The translations under genes were made by a program, and so were the position numbers. Shown piece after piece: positions 10,201 to 19,700 of a stretch of DNA of 64,000 nt (position 1 is its first letter; each line of letters begins with the position of its first letter). Below the pieces are notes generated by a model. The model had not been told where the DNA came from, made no database searches, and saw only the letters and a list, made by a program, of their open reading frames with translations. The stretch covers positions 1,600,001-1,664,000 of the forward strand of contig NC_083512.1 in assembly GCF_032362555.1 (NCBI RefSeq), written 5' to 3'. Origin of the DNA: Amyelois transitella (Eukaryota; Arthropoda; Insecta; Lepidoptera; Pyralidae).

Positions 10201-12267
10201 CTACACAGAAAATAGTTTGTAAACTTGAATTTTATTTTCATCATCCATTATTTGAGAACAGAAAACTTTGAACTAAGCTTTAATATATAAGTCAATCAAG
10301 GTATAGGATATAAATTTTTCTCGGTTTTGAGTTTTTTTAAGGTGAATTTGATGCATTTTTTTTTGTTTACCTCGTCATTTTGTGACAGAGGATCATCGCC
10401 GATGACTGCTCGTGGGTCCATTGACAGCTTGGATTTCAAGTCATTATAGAAATTCCTGTGAGTCCGAACACTGTAACAGGAAAAAAAATGGAATTAAAAT
10501 ATAATATTATATAAATTACTAAACTCAAACATTGACTCGTTGTCATGCATGCATCGAGCGTTACGTGGAAAATAAATATATACGAGTATATAGTATATTT
10601 GTTATCATTCACGGAAATGAGCCTATGCTCATACCTATGTATAGTCTAGTAATAGAGTACCTATATAAGGCATCTGTAACTTTAAGGTACAGTACCAGTA
10701 CTCATCTGAAATAAAAAGAACCTTTAAATACCGGTATGGAACAGGTATTTTTGGAAACGATTTCAAGCTTTATCTTCTACACCTCAGTAAGCAATTGAAA
10801 ATACATAGCACACAGAATACATGCATAGTGTAAATTTTACCATATTTTTAGTAATATTCTATCTTATCATTAGGGTGATAAATTGTAAAGGGTGGTAAAG
10901 GAAGTAATCTTCCAATCAAATTTCAATTAATCTTAAGCATCTTTATCTGTATATTAACCTTACCTTGATACAATATCCTGGTTAGGCTGAGGCACCGCAT
11001 TCAACATGATGGCCCAGGCCAAACTCCTTGGTCTAGGCACCCTTTGCTGTATTGCTGCATTCTGCAGGCATTCCAGCCCCCACTCAGGCAGCTGCAAGCT
11101 AGTATTACACAGGCATAAAAGTTTTAAAAAGCGTTAATTTTATTCATAACAAATTGTCAGTTACATTATGCTTGTGACTAAACAATAATTAATACCACAT
11201 AAAAGATATGAGTAGGTTCTGTTTTAAAATTAATCAATGTATGTAGGTGTTTGTTATTCTCTAAAAACACTTTGAATGGATATAACTGCATGAATGTTTG
11301 TAAATAAGGTAAGGTACCTATTATGTTTTGTTCTACTTATGAAGTGATTATTAAAAATCATAAAAAAGTAAAAATAGATATGTTACTGAATTTACTTTCT
11401 GCAAGATTTTGTGCAGTATGATTGTAGATTATATTAGGTGGGTTATTTGGATTTCTTGATGGCAAATATTACATGCTTCTTAAGGTATTTAAATTTTACA
11501 TACATACATAAAATCACACCTCTTTTCGAGAGGGGCAGGGTGAGACGATATCTTTCCACTCGCCACAATCTCTGCATACTTCTTTAGCTTCATCCATACA
11601 TAAATTTTGTCATGCAAGCTCAGCGATTTCAGGTACTTGACCTGACCTTTTGCCAGGCAACCTTAATTTGATCAAGGTCAAGATACCTTCGTCTAGGCTT
11701 ACCTACTCCTACCTTTCCATTCACACTCTCCTTGTATACAACCTGCATACATATAGTCAACCTGCTTTCATTCATCCATTCCACAGTTCCTAACCATCTT
11801 AGTGTACCCTTGTCTATTCTTTTTGCTATATGTTCTTTCACATCACAACATTCTAAATATTTTAAATGTTGTGTTGTGAAAGAAGTATATTAGTTTGCAA
11901 TTTAAAATAAATATACATGGTATCCTTCTGAGGTCAGTTTAGGAGTTATAATGCCACGTTTTAAATAAGGATAAACAACTTCAATAAAATCCTTGTAGCA
12001 AACCCCACAGAAATCATGGACACCCTTGTGATGAAAAAGAAACAGTTCTTTCTTTCAATTCAAACAAAGAGAAACTCATGTGATCTTAATATTTCTCATT
12101 AAGATAAATGCTTACTGGTAATCCTTGATTTCTATTATTTCCTTCGACGGTGAACTTGGAGAGTGTGAGTTTGAGTTATTGATATTTTCCTGTAAAATAA
12201 ATTGTTTTGTTTTTATCACTTTGAAACAACTGATGATAACACATTTGTTTTTAAAGACACATACCAT
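1202..12267 (-). CDS. TBC1D5: TBC1D5-like Rab GTPase-activating protein, complete, 13 exons, 522 aa
   Basis: The family is a Rab7 GAP that works with retromer and autophagy factors on endosomes. Exons 5'->3' on the minus strand: 12267-12265 (only the ATG), 12189-12116, 11098-10964, 10470-10371, 10144-10028, 8909-8782, 8557-8507, 8423-8321, 7801-7683, 6113-5971, 4478-4275, 2535-2402, 1459-1202 (stop TGA). All junctions are GT-AG, phases agree, and the sum is 1569 nt. The TBC domain covers about residues 29-260. The arginine-finger motif IxxDxxR is I120-D123-R126 (ILQDVVR) and the glutamine-finger YxQ is Y159-Q161 (YRQGMHEIL), so it looks active. FGREFP and EYLEHD also match TBC1D5. The region after the TBC domain is short, about half the length of the mammalian protein, Ala/Pro-rich, then a Leu-rich helix and a tail ending near DPLRSRTE. 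The start is the first ATG after an in-frame TAA. Family assignment is firm; the first and last exons are inferred from phase and position. Confidence 0.9.
1582..1862 (+). repeat. Dispersed repeat E, near-complete copy
   Basis: It begins at CACTAGCTGTGCCTGCGACT and ends near TTTATAATATTAATATAGAT. The same sequence in reverse orientation, broken by another repeat, is at 28225-28652. Its first 30 bp resemble the head of repeat D (CGACTTCGTCCGC), so D and E are probably related. It lies in TBC1D5 intron 12. No ORF; superfamily not recognised. Confidence 0.6.
1915..1990 (-). repeat. LINE 3'-terminal fragment with (CAAA)n tail
   Basis: Reads on the minus strand as TTGTTACTGTGTAAATT then GCAATAAAGATATTAC and a CAAA-type tail. 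The same end, in plus orientation, is at 49540-49682. Only the extreme 3' end is present, so the clade cannot be assigned. Confidence 0.55.
2536..2768 (-). mobile_element. Truncated LINE 3' end (CR1/L2-type UTR)
   Basis: Contains the conserved UTR block GAAGAAGCGG...CACTGCAGCATTTT and TTGACGTCAAATAAATTAC shared with 6885-7575, 31683-31775, 37925-38170 and 56915-57070. Its A/T-rich tail, with repeated CAAAATT units, directly abuts the TBC1D5 exon at 2402-2535. On the gene's sense strand the T-rich complement of this tail forms the pyrimidine-rich stretch before the splice acceptor. Confidence 0.65.
2820..2958 (-). repeat. SINE-A fragment, inverted
   Basis: The 3' half of the element, read from the (CATA)n tail through CGGGGTAGACAGAGCC. 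It faces the complete copy at 3025-3292. Confidence 0.75.
3025..3292 (+). repeat. SINE-A, near-complete copy
   Basis: Reference-like copy. Head GCCGTGTGGTTCCCGGC; body with GATGTCGTAAAAGGC, GCTAGCAACCTG and AGCTGAACGTGGCC; tail TCTACCCC...GACGTGACCATATG then (TATG)n. It carries no tRNA B box, so it is not a classical tRNA SINE. The tail resembles the 3' end of the RTE-like LINE at 28863-31388. A GTAA microsatellite follows at about 3340-3358. Confidence 0.85.
3383..4256. mobile_element. Foldback-type DNA element with long inverted terminal repeats
   Basis: The left arm (about 3383-3610) and right arm (about 4010-4256) are reverse complements over roughly 200 bp. Shared stretches include GATTGGAGCATATATACAAC, CCTGGCGGAAGATCT and GGTGGCGGTCG, with GGCGACATCT at each outer end. 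The roughly 400 bp between them has no ORF, so it looks non-autonomous. The right end lies about 15-20 bp beyond the splice donor of TBC1D5 exon 4478-4275. Superfamily not identified. Confidence 0.7.
4498..4712 (-). repeat. SINE-A, internally deleted copy
   Basis: It lacks the segment between the GTGACAGG-type motif and the CATCGC region. Its (CATA)n tail starts about 20 bp from the acceptor of TBC1D5 exon 4478-4275. A small plus-oriented SINE-A piece follows at 4757-4818. Confidence 0.75.
5605..5800. repeat. Repeat F fragment plus small inverted-repeat element
   Basis: 5605-5690 matches 56350-56440 at many positions, sharing CCATCGAGACTT and TAGTTTTTTACAG. Inside it, 5697-5779 has inverted ends (TACTATTTATAAATAATACA against TGTATTATTTGTAAATAGTA) around a spacer of about 40 bp, which resembles a tiny MITE. 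The plus ORF across it (5612-5797) is not supported as a gene. Confidence 0.45.
6120..6455 (-). repeat. SINE-A copy interrupted by another insertion
   Basis: The tail at 6120-6145 and body at 6253-6455 are separated by about 100 bp that ends in (GAAAT)n and resembles a LINE 3' end. ATTTAGAAC occurs at 6147-6155 and again at 6244-6252, as expected for a target-site duplication around the inserted piece. Confidence 0.7.
6498..6762 (+). repeat. SINE-A, near-complete copy
   Basis: Full head-to-tail copy ending ATATGTATGTACA. It lies just upstream of the LINE fragment at 6885-7575, in a TBC1D5 intron. Confidence 0.85.
6885..7575 (+). mobile_element. 5'-truncated LINE: C-terminus of reverse-transcriptase ORF and 3' UTR
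   Basis: An open frame from about 6885 to 7229 reads FFKNLNILTLPSQYIF... and includes FYNKLPKSV, typical of the extreme C-terminus of CR1/L2/Daphne-type LINE ORF2 proteins. It ends at a TAA, then a 3' UTR of about 340 bp holds the GCTTCTTCTACACATGCGC block. Only the last 115 or so residues of the pol protein survive, so it cannot move itself. It lies antisense in a TBC1D5 intron. Confidence 0.75.
7858..8094 (+). repeat. SINE-A copy with short head deletion
   Basis: The CAATAC/AAAAAAGAATAGG stretch after the head is missing; the rest is standard, ending in ATGTATGTATGTATG. Located between TBC1D5 exons 7801-7683 and 8423-8321. Confidence 0.85.
9193..9389 (+). repeat. Dispersed repeat D copy
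   Basis: Starts CTAGAGGCCGCCCGCGACTT, contains GGGATAAAAAGTAGCC and ATGGTAATCGGTTCAGTAG, ends TTTATAATAGTAGTAGG. It is almost identical to 28287-28490 and 63597-63800, so these are recent copies. No coding capacity. A more decayed relative may occupy about 9021-9175 (CCGCGGTTCGCC). Confidence 0.75.
11500..11853 (-). mobile_element. RTE-like LINE 3'-end fragment
   Basis: The minus strand encodes a decayed version of the C-terminus of the 28863-31388 LINE (MNESRLT, VGKPRRRYLD, then the terminal UTR). It starts at the (CATA)n tail and carries frameshifts. It lies within TBC1D5 intron 2. Confidence 0.75.
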
Positions 12268-13665
12268 TATTTTTTTAAGTTAAAAAACCTGAGTGATTAT
12301 ACGTAGAATATCTATCTAGAATGCCATAATTAACGATAATGTTTGAGTTTATTTCACTTATCAACAATATTTTTAAGCTGAGAATGTAGAGAACTGTCTG
12401 AATTGTGACTGAACGTAAGCCAGCTGACTTCCGACTTTGACATTACATTGGAGGAAAGTGACATTGAAAATAATTTGGTTGCTTCATTTGCTTGTCAGTA
12501 ACGAAATCCTCTCATTGGTCTTTAGTTTATGGTTCTTCACACGCCAACACGATTATTTTATTACAAGCATTGAAGACTTTATTGTAATTTCTCATTCGTT
12601 AAATTCGTAGGTTTAACTACCTATTTCTCATGTAGAAGCGAAGCCTTTATCTATATACAGTCAATCGTATATCATTCCAAGCTCTATTTTCCTAAAAAAA
12701 AAAATATTTTCGCAAATCCTTCGTGATCTGTTCAAATTTTTGGGATGATAGGTATTATGCACAGATTTCAAAACGTGTCATGTCCTTTATTTTGTCCTAC
12801 ACCTATGAATACTTACCATGCAGGCAAGATTTCTTGAAAGACTGACTGTAGTTAAAGCATGAAAAGCTGCCGTGAGATAGAATACAAAGAACTAAGTAGG
12901 TATTCTAATTTTCTTTTGATTATTATTATTTTTGATTATTAGAATTATTGTTTTCAAAACATTATTTTTTGGGATGTTGGAGTTAAATGTTTATTTTTTT
13001 GCTGATTAAACAATAAAATTTGAAAACAGTATACATTTGTTGTAAGTTAATCTCATGAGTCTTAATTGGCTGGCATTAACCAAATTTTGAGATCAAAATA
13101 ATAATATAATAATAATTTATATTCTGGTTGTTAGTTCTGAACAACAGAGTGTTCTCTTGGTGTGCATTGAAATTTTAATGGAATAAAACATGTTATGCAA
13201 AAACAAATGGCGTCAACACGCTATCTTTACATTTTGCTGTTGGTAGAAAAATACATTAAATATTATATATTTGAAATTATGTTATATCAGCAGCATAACA
13301 ACTCCAGGCAAAAAAAATACAAACTAGCAGTAATTTATGTTATTTTACATGTACTTAAAGGTACGCGTTTGTGTTTTATGTTTAATTTTACTTTATTTTT
13401 CAATAATAACTCTGCGACAACAACGCCACCGCCAACTGCAAATATTAAGTTTGTACAGCTGTACTACGCACGATTTCATAGCACGAAAAATTTTGGTTGT
13501 CTATGGTTCTATGGATCTTTCTCTTTTTGTCAACGAATGCTCTCGCTTCTCGCATTTTTGTGATTTTTAGTGCAAATCAAGTTTTGAAAAGTTCATGCAA
13601 ATAAGAAATTCAGCGTTAGTCTCAAGCCATATGCGTATCAAATGTTTTCGTTCAGTCTGGTTACG
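12268..13665. promoter_or_regulatory. Divergent intergenic region between TBC1D5-like and NRF1-like genes
   Basis: Head-to-head 5' regions without coding exons. It should hold both promoters. A TCAGT initiator-like motif occurs in TTCGTTCAGTCTGG at about 13650, just ahead of the plus-strand gene. The AT-rich ORFs at 13195-13570 have no recognisable features and are probably chance. Confidence 0.35.
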
Positions 13666-13746
13666 ATGGACCCCTATTCGTTAACCGTTATTGTCCTGAT
13701 ATGCGGAGCGACATCACAAGCGCTGGTTGCCTTCCGACTGCGATGA
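13666..13746 (+). CDS. Upstream ORF, 26 codons, in frame with the downstream gene
   Basis: ATG in a fair context (ACGATGG), reading MDPYSLTVIVLICGATSQAL... to a TGA. It lies in the same frame as the main ORF at 13768, separated by TGA CCA TAA and five sense codons. It could be a regulatory uORF, or the real N-terminus of an ancestral longer protein now cut by two stops. Its middle is hydrophobic. No homologue recognised. Confidence 0.3.
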   Translation: MDPYSLTVIVLICGATSQALVAFRLR

Positions 13747-13767
13747 CCATAAGCGACATCGGGAACA

Positions 13768-15267
13768 ATGATCGCCAACCTGCCGCTTCTATTCGCCAGT
13801 GGCGCCCCGTCGGCGCTTTCAAAGATCACCGCCAGCGAGTTGGAGAAGTTCATAACTTTCATGGTGACATGTTCCTGGGGTCACGACACGGCCAAGGAAA
13901 TACGGCAACCGCCTTGGTGGCCAAAGGACGTCAAGTTTTCCCACCCCTTCGTACGGCCGCCGTACCAGGTACCCAGAGACTGGGAGGCGAGATTGAAGAA
14001 TGTAGTGAAAAGATGCTACGACTACCACAAGAGCGCGTTCCTGCTGGTATTTTCAGCTCAGCTGGCACGCTACCCTCGCAAGAGACTCAGGTATGTCGAC
14101 AACCGTGATCAAACAACATCTCTCTATTACAGGCCCAGCGGTCGACTTCTTGTAACATTTAGAAATGAAAACCTGTACTACGATAAGCCTACACCTGTAG
14201 AAGTAGAGAAACCACAGATCAAATCTACTGACATATACTTATGTGACAATTGTGACAGTCATTTTGATAACTTGGAGATTCTAAAAGCTCATGAGAGGCT
14301 TTGTAACAGTGAGCCTACTCCTGCACTGGCACCTGAACCATCTGATAAAACTAACAGCGGACAGTCAGAAACTCCAACAAGGGTACCCAACAGTGGTTTG
14401 CCTGAGTTTCTCTCAGCATTGAAGTTACAACCAATTGGTGAAAAAAATGATCTTACAACCAGCGTTACTGAGGATGATACTCGGCCAAGGAATTCTAGAA
14501 CTGCGGCTAACATTGACAGAGGACCTCCATATCCATTCTCTTCTCTTGCATACATGAAAAATATCAAACAAAATGTTCAAAGGGACATGAGTTATTCAAG
14601 GGAAAGAGTGGAAAGGTACTGCTGCACTTCAATTCCCATTAGTAAAAATTTAGGTAGTAAAAGCAAAAATCAACAGTTTCCTGTCAGATACAGAAGGCCT
14701 ATAGATTACTGGCATAGACGTCATGTGTTCCCAAATCAACGGAAAAAGAAAATACTCGATATAAAAGCTCAGCTGCTTTTACTGAAGTGCAAACCAATTT
14801 CAATAACTATTGAAAGGATGTCTGAGACTAAAATTAAAGAATATTTAGACTTTTTGAGGCAGGAAGCAGAGTCAAGGTATTCTCAGGACAAAGACATAAT
14901 TTTTGTGGATGGAATGGACTGTGATCAACCAGCAGAGGTTGAGAAGAGTGCTGATCCTTTGAAGAGGCCAGAAGTTGACTGTGAAGTGATTGATCTGTGT
15001 TCAGATGATGAGAGTTCAGTGGTTAATGAGAATTGTGATCCTCAAGCTAGTGTGACAGGGATTACATCTATGACTGGGGTTGCAGGGGTAGCATGTGTGA
15101 TGCGTGGTGGTGCAGTGTTACGTAGAACGGCCGCTACTCCTTTGGCACAGCCATCTCAGCCATGCGGGGCACGCCAAAGACCGCTCTCCACTGCCGTTTT
15201 ACAGCCACATCCAGTGATCCTAATCACACATTCACTGAACAGTTTACAGACAATTTCTCTAGATTGA
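13768..15267 (+). CDS. Intronless nuclear protein: NRF1/EWG-like segment, C2HC zinc finger, SUMO-interacting motif, 499 aa
   Basis: Residues 45-100 (PPWWPKDVKF then W72...CYDYHK...LLVF) resemble the DNA-binding region of NRF1/erect-wing transcription factors, where a PWWPxD motif is followed by a CY..H helix. Residues 159-179 form one zinc finger, C159-x2-C162-x12-H175-x3-C179. A typical SUMO-interacting motif, VIDLCSDDES, lies at about 407-416, and basic clusters (RYRRPIDYWHRRH) at 307-319. These suggest a nuclear, chromatin-associated protein. The start is the first ATG after an in-frame TAA. AATAAA at 15320-15325 is the likely poly(A) signal. No intron is evident, so it is either naturally single-exon or an old retrocopy. 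The NRF1 relationship is by eye only. Confidence 0.6.
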   Translation: MIANLPLLFASGAPSALSKITASELEKFITFMVTCSWGHDTAKEIRQPPWWPKDVKFSHPFVRPPYQVPRDWEARLKNVVKRCYDYHKSAFLLVFSAQLARYPRKRLRYVDNRDQTTSLYYRPSGRLLVTFRNENLYYDKPTPVEVEKPQIKSTDIYLCDNCDSHFDNLEILKAHERLCNSEPTPALAPEPSDKTNSGQSETPTRVPNSGLPEFLSALKLQPIGEKNDLTTSVTEDDTRPRNSRTAANIDRGPPYPFSSLAYMKNIKQNVQRDMSYSRERVERYCCTSIPISKNLGSKSKNQQFPVRYRRPIDYWHRRHVFPNQRKKKILDIKAQLLLLKCKPISITIERMSETKIKEYLDFLRQEAESRYSQDKDIIFVDGMDCDQPAEVEKSADPLKRPEVDCEVIDLCSDDESSVVNENCDPQASVTGITSMTGVAGVACVMRGGAVLRRTAATPLAQPSQPCGARQRPLSTAVLQPHPVILITHSLNSLQTISLD

Positions 15268-15319
15268 GTTCATGTATTTTAATATTAGTGAGTTATGAAT
15301 TATTTATTATTCCTTCATG

Positions 15320-15325
15320 AATAAA
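15320..15325 (+). terminator. Poly(A) signal of the NRF1-like gene
   Basis: AATAAA 53 nt after the stop codon at 15267, in an AT-rich 3' flank. Confidence 0.5.
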
Positions 15326-15329
15326 AAAT

Positions 15330-16620
15330 TAATGTTCCATTCATTCTTTCATTTCAGGCTCAAAGTTACTGTGATAGGAAAATTATTTTCGACATTGTAG
15401 CAGTTTTGACAAGTTTATTTAGTTGTTAGAAACTGTTTTGTATTGCTACTGCCAATTTTATATTATAAATGCTATATATGAAAGATTTCTCGCTGTTTCT
15501 CGCCTTTCAAAATTTACGAATTTGTTCTACAAGTGGATTAAAACAAAGAAACTTAGTTGAATATTTTATATTTATGATATAGTCTTAAATATATTGAGAT
15601 AAGGTAGAATATCGTCTAACTAAGCTGGTCAAGGTCATGAACAATTCTAGACGACAAAATGGCGCCCACCGTGTAAGCAATAGTAGTGGGACTGACAGTT
15701 GAGATTTGACATTTGAAACATTATAGTAGATCACGTCATGTCGTTTGGTGTTGAGTTTTAAGACATACATACATATAATCTCGGAAAAATAAGATTAGTA
15801 AAGATAAAAAGTGGACTTACTAAAAGTAGAATGAAGGTTTCTCCCATGAGTTTCTCCACCGATGATACCATAAACATTAGAAAAACAGGAAAGAATAATG
15901 TGTAGTTTAGCTTCACATTTATCTATAAATTCGGCTGAGTAATAATAGTTTTGTCAAATCCCTGTACAGTATACTATACTATACAGGATACACGTCTTAT
16001 TTTATTGTTTGCAATGAAATTAAAATTCGGAATTGCGAATTTTATTAAGAGAATATATTTTTCCTTCTTTCAAGAGCATTGTTACATGCAATTAAGTAGA
16101 TACGCGCTTAATAACAGCAATTACTCGCACTTAACATTAAATAAATACCACGTATTGGTTTGGTGTAATTCCTAAGGGCAGAACTGTGTATCAGTATAAA
16201 ACTTATGAGTAACGAATCTACGTTTGAAAGTGATTCAGAAAATACTTAAGAATCTACTGGATATTCTGGTATTCGGATCTAAAGCCAAGAGGGGGTTAGG
16301 CAAGTTTGGTTTGCTTTGTGAGAAAAATGAGGAATTGAAGATACAAACTAATTTGATATAAATACGATTGAATGATATATGAATATAATAAATATCTGGG
16401 GTTTATTGAAGTACAACTTTTGTATGATCTAAATTTTGAGGTCTCTGACGATAGCTGTTGTGCCAGGAATGCGATAATGAATGGACTGAAGACTAATAGA
16501 GACATAAACGTATGTGCGTCACTTCCCTCCTTTGCTTATCTGTGTGTTGTGCTGCTCACAATAACAACTGGCCTGTATATATGATGCGTAATTAAAAAAA
16601 GAAATAGACTGATCTACAGC
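15330..16620. other. Convergent intergenic region
   Basis: AT-rich, between the 3' ends of the NRF1-like gene (plus) and TMEM181 (minus). No exon with flanking splice sites was found. A more GC-balanced stretch at about 15600-15740 ends near a short CATACATACATATAATC, possibly a repeat remnant. Confidence 0.3.
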
Positions 16621-16627
16621 CCCAGAG

Positions 16628-16638
16628 TTTATTTTATT
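16628..16638 (-). terminator. Poly(A) signals of TMEM181
   Basis: Two overlapping AATAAA hexamers on the minus strand (plus TTTATTTTATT), about 125 nt downstream of the TMEM181 stop codon. Confidence 0.5.
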
Positions 16639-16762
16639 ATGATGATGAAAACGACGTTAAGTGGACTTTCGAATTAATGAATAAAACTACTTATCTTAAA
16701 TGTTATAATTTTATAATAAGAAAAACCATTAAAACACGAAAAACATAAGTTTGTCTAATGAA

Positions 16763-19700
16763 TCATATGTCCTCATTGTTGATTCTGTGGTGTGAGTTGA
16801 GCGGCCTTCGACTTTCCTCATCTGAGCCATAAATAACTTCTTCGTCCGAGTCGTTGATCATAGAAAACGCGGGGTTGTCTTTAGTAATTGCCGTTTCTGA
16901 AAAAGATTTTACTTTGTCATCTATAATATTAACACAAATATAAAAATAGGGGTGTAATCATTACCCGAATTTACAAGATTTTCAAAATAGGATTGAATTG
17001 TTGTTAAAAATAATCTCACAACTAACAAAATTGAATAAAGAGTTCGTTTTGAGTAATTCGAAAACGAGACAACAGCGAACTAACGGACATCAAATTGTTT
17101 TAATAGAAATAACTCAATAAAACGTAGGCGAGGTCACGTAGTCGGAGGTGTTACGATTGCGATTAGCACTCGAATAAATGTTAAGAAATTATTACCACGA
17201 AGTAATGAAACTAAATACCTCGTAGAAGTTAACTGCAGAGCAATCCGTGAAGGATTCGTACAGAAATTTGAGTAAAATATTACTTAAACTAAGTAGTTTG
17301 GTGTAATATAATTTTTGTGATGCTAGTAAACTCTTATTCATTCATTCTTATCCAAAGATAACACGGATTTAATAGTAGTAGAATAGAATATTCTGTTCTA
17401 ATATTGCGATTGTTATTATCAATCTATTTTAATTGGTCTTGATTGATCTCTTCGCAACATTAAAACGTTTGCAAAACGTCCGCTAAAAGTGAGCCATCTG
17501 AAATATTGCTGCTATAAGTTTTTATTGGACGGGACATTTTGATATGATATTTTCAGATAGTTTTGAATTGAGAAGGGTGATGACAAACAAGCATAGACGT
17601 ATTTAAAACTGGAAGAAAGTTAAAGTATCATGAAAATTTGATTATTTAGGAAATTCGCTTTCCTAAAGATCAAAAACAGATTCAACTTCTTTGTCAAGAT
17701 TTCTCGTATTGGGAGTATTTGCAACAAAACCTTACCTACCCATACTTTTGCAAACGTAAGATATTGAACTGCTACTTATTGTTTTGTCCCAAGTTACGGT
17801 ACGGCCTATTGTTTCGAATTGCACAATTACTTCCACTTATTTTTTGCACTTGTTGCCAGATTTTCAAATAGAGGTGCGTGAAATTTTCAATTTCTTTATC
17901 TTGGACTGTCACTTAGTCATCAAATGCAGATAGAGTTAGATTGGTTTAGTATTTATCATTATCTTCTTAACAAGGTGCATTTGTATCATTGTTGAAAATC
18001 CATTAATATGTTAGCACATGTGGTGCTATCTTTTCACTACCAATATTGGCATTTTCATTAACAGCTTCCATAACTAATTGTATTTTATTTGGAAGATAAA
18101 GATTATTTACAGTAAAAAAACAAAAAAAAAAAAAACCCATCTTACCATGTACTGATACCCCGCCAGGCGAGAAAAGATAGGCTAATATGTACATCTTGAA
18201 ATTGAAGAGGCCGTACAAAGCCATGAACGGCGCGGACGTATCGTAATGTATCTTCGGTTGGGAAGCCCAGTGGTCCTGCAAGGCTGCCGGGCCCCAACCC
18301 TGGACCGCCAGCAGTGTGCTGATTACTGTCACTGTCGCAACTACTATGGATAGACACCGGAGTCTTATATCTGAAAGGGCAATAGTCGATTTTTGTACGA
18401 TTATTCGATGGAAAGTCTATTGATTACAGTGTAAAGTTTTTATCACATTGAGAAAATTTTACAAAACTCGTAGCAAATTTTGCAAATTCGGACAAAAAAA
18501 AAGAACGATTTTTCTGTAAGTTTTCGATATAATGTTAAACGCTGATTTCCGAAATAGCTTCGTGTATTTTTGCTTCTTAAGTGTTAATTAATATTGAAAC
18601 TGTTTGTCTGTGTAAACTAATAAGTAATCTTGAATATTCCTACAGTAACTTGAGACCTGCAATGCTGGGATTTTAACGGGTGGTGACTTATTTGTATCAA
18701 TAATATGTACTGATGATAGAAATACGGAGACCCCGCATGCCTATTATATTATGAGAATAGCTTATTCTGCAGAATACGCAAACTGCATACTACATCCATG
18801 TTGTATGCAGTTTGCACCTGTGATTTCTTTTGCCTTAATGAAAAACTGTTATTTTTGCAAGATCTCAATGAACCATGAATAATATCATGTCAAAAAACCT
18901 ACTCTCCACATGACGTAATTGTCTGATAATTCTTGGTACCTGAGTTTTCTTAAACACAAAGTTGTAATCGTCAATCAATCAGAAACAAACAGATCTGACC
19001 TGAATCTGAATTGACATGCGGAATTGGAGGGTAGTTAACGATTTTAAAACGTGTGTGCGTTGATATGGCTAGTATAACGACGTTACTGCCATAAAAAGTT
19101 TATTATATTCGAGGGATCGTATTCGTTTTAACATATAGTCCTTTCAGTGAAAAAAATAATAGGTTAGAAAAAGAAAGCTTAGTCATTTGAGAGGAGAGGA
19201 GGAGATTTTATCCATTCATTTCTTATTGCACTCCTAACAAATTTTTCCTACATGATGAAAATTCCTTGCATATTGATTCATTTATACTGGTCCATACAAT
19301 AGCATATTACGGTTTAATATCAAAAACAAAAAAAATTGTCATAAAGCCAAAATATTTATGAAAAGTATCCGTACTTTATAATTTATTTAAGTTAGTTAAA
19401 TTATTTCACTGGTTTTCTTAGATGATATTTTACTTATTTCTGTTCTTAGGGTACAGAAACCTTCTTTCTAGTTGAATCTGTTGTCGTTCTTATTTATGTC
19501 ATTATATTGTTAATTGGGGGCGCACCAATTTTCCAAAATACGCGCGGAAACGGAAAATCACGGGATTAATCGATTAATGTGGGCTGAGCCGCAGGAGTAC
19601 TCGAGTTTATACACTACATTATGTTTTTGACTGTACCTGTTTAGAAGACGATAGAACCGCGTGGTTCGTTTAGCCAGTGGCGTCATGCCACAGACACAAA

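Noticed and set aside
13701-14108. 135-codon plus ORF overlapping the NRF1-like gene
   Set aside because: Shadow frame: no domain features, while the overlapping 499-codon frame has PWWP, zinc finger and SIM motifs.
18778-18815. microRNA precursor candidate
   Set aside because: The stem is only 18 bp and does not extend to the 60-80 nt hairpin a precursor needs.
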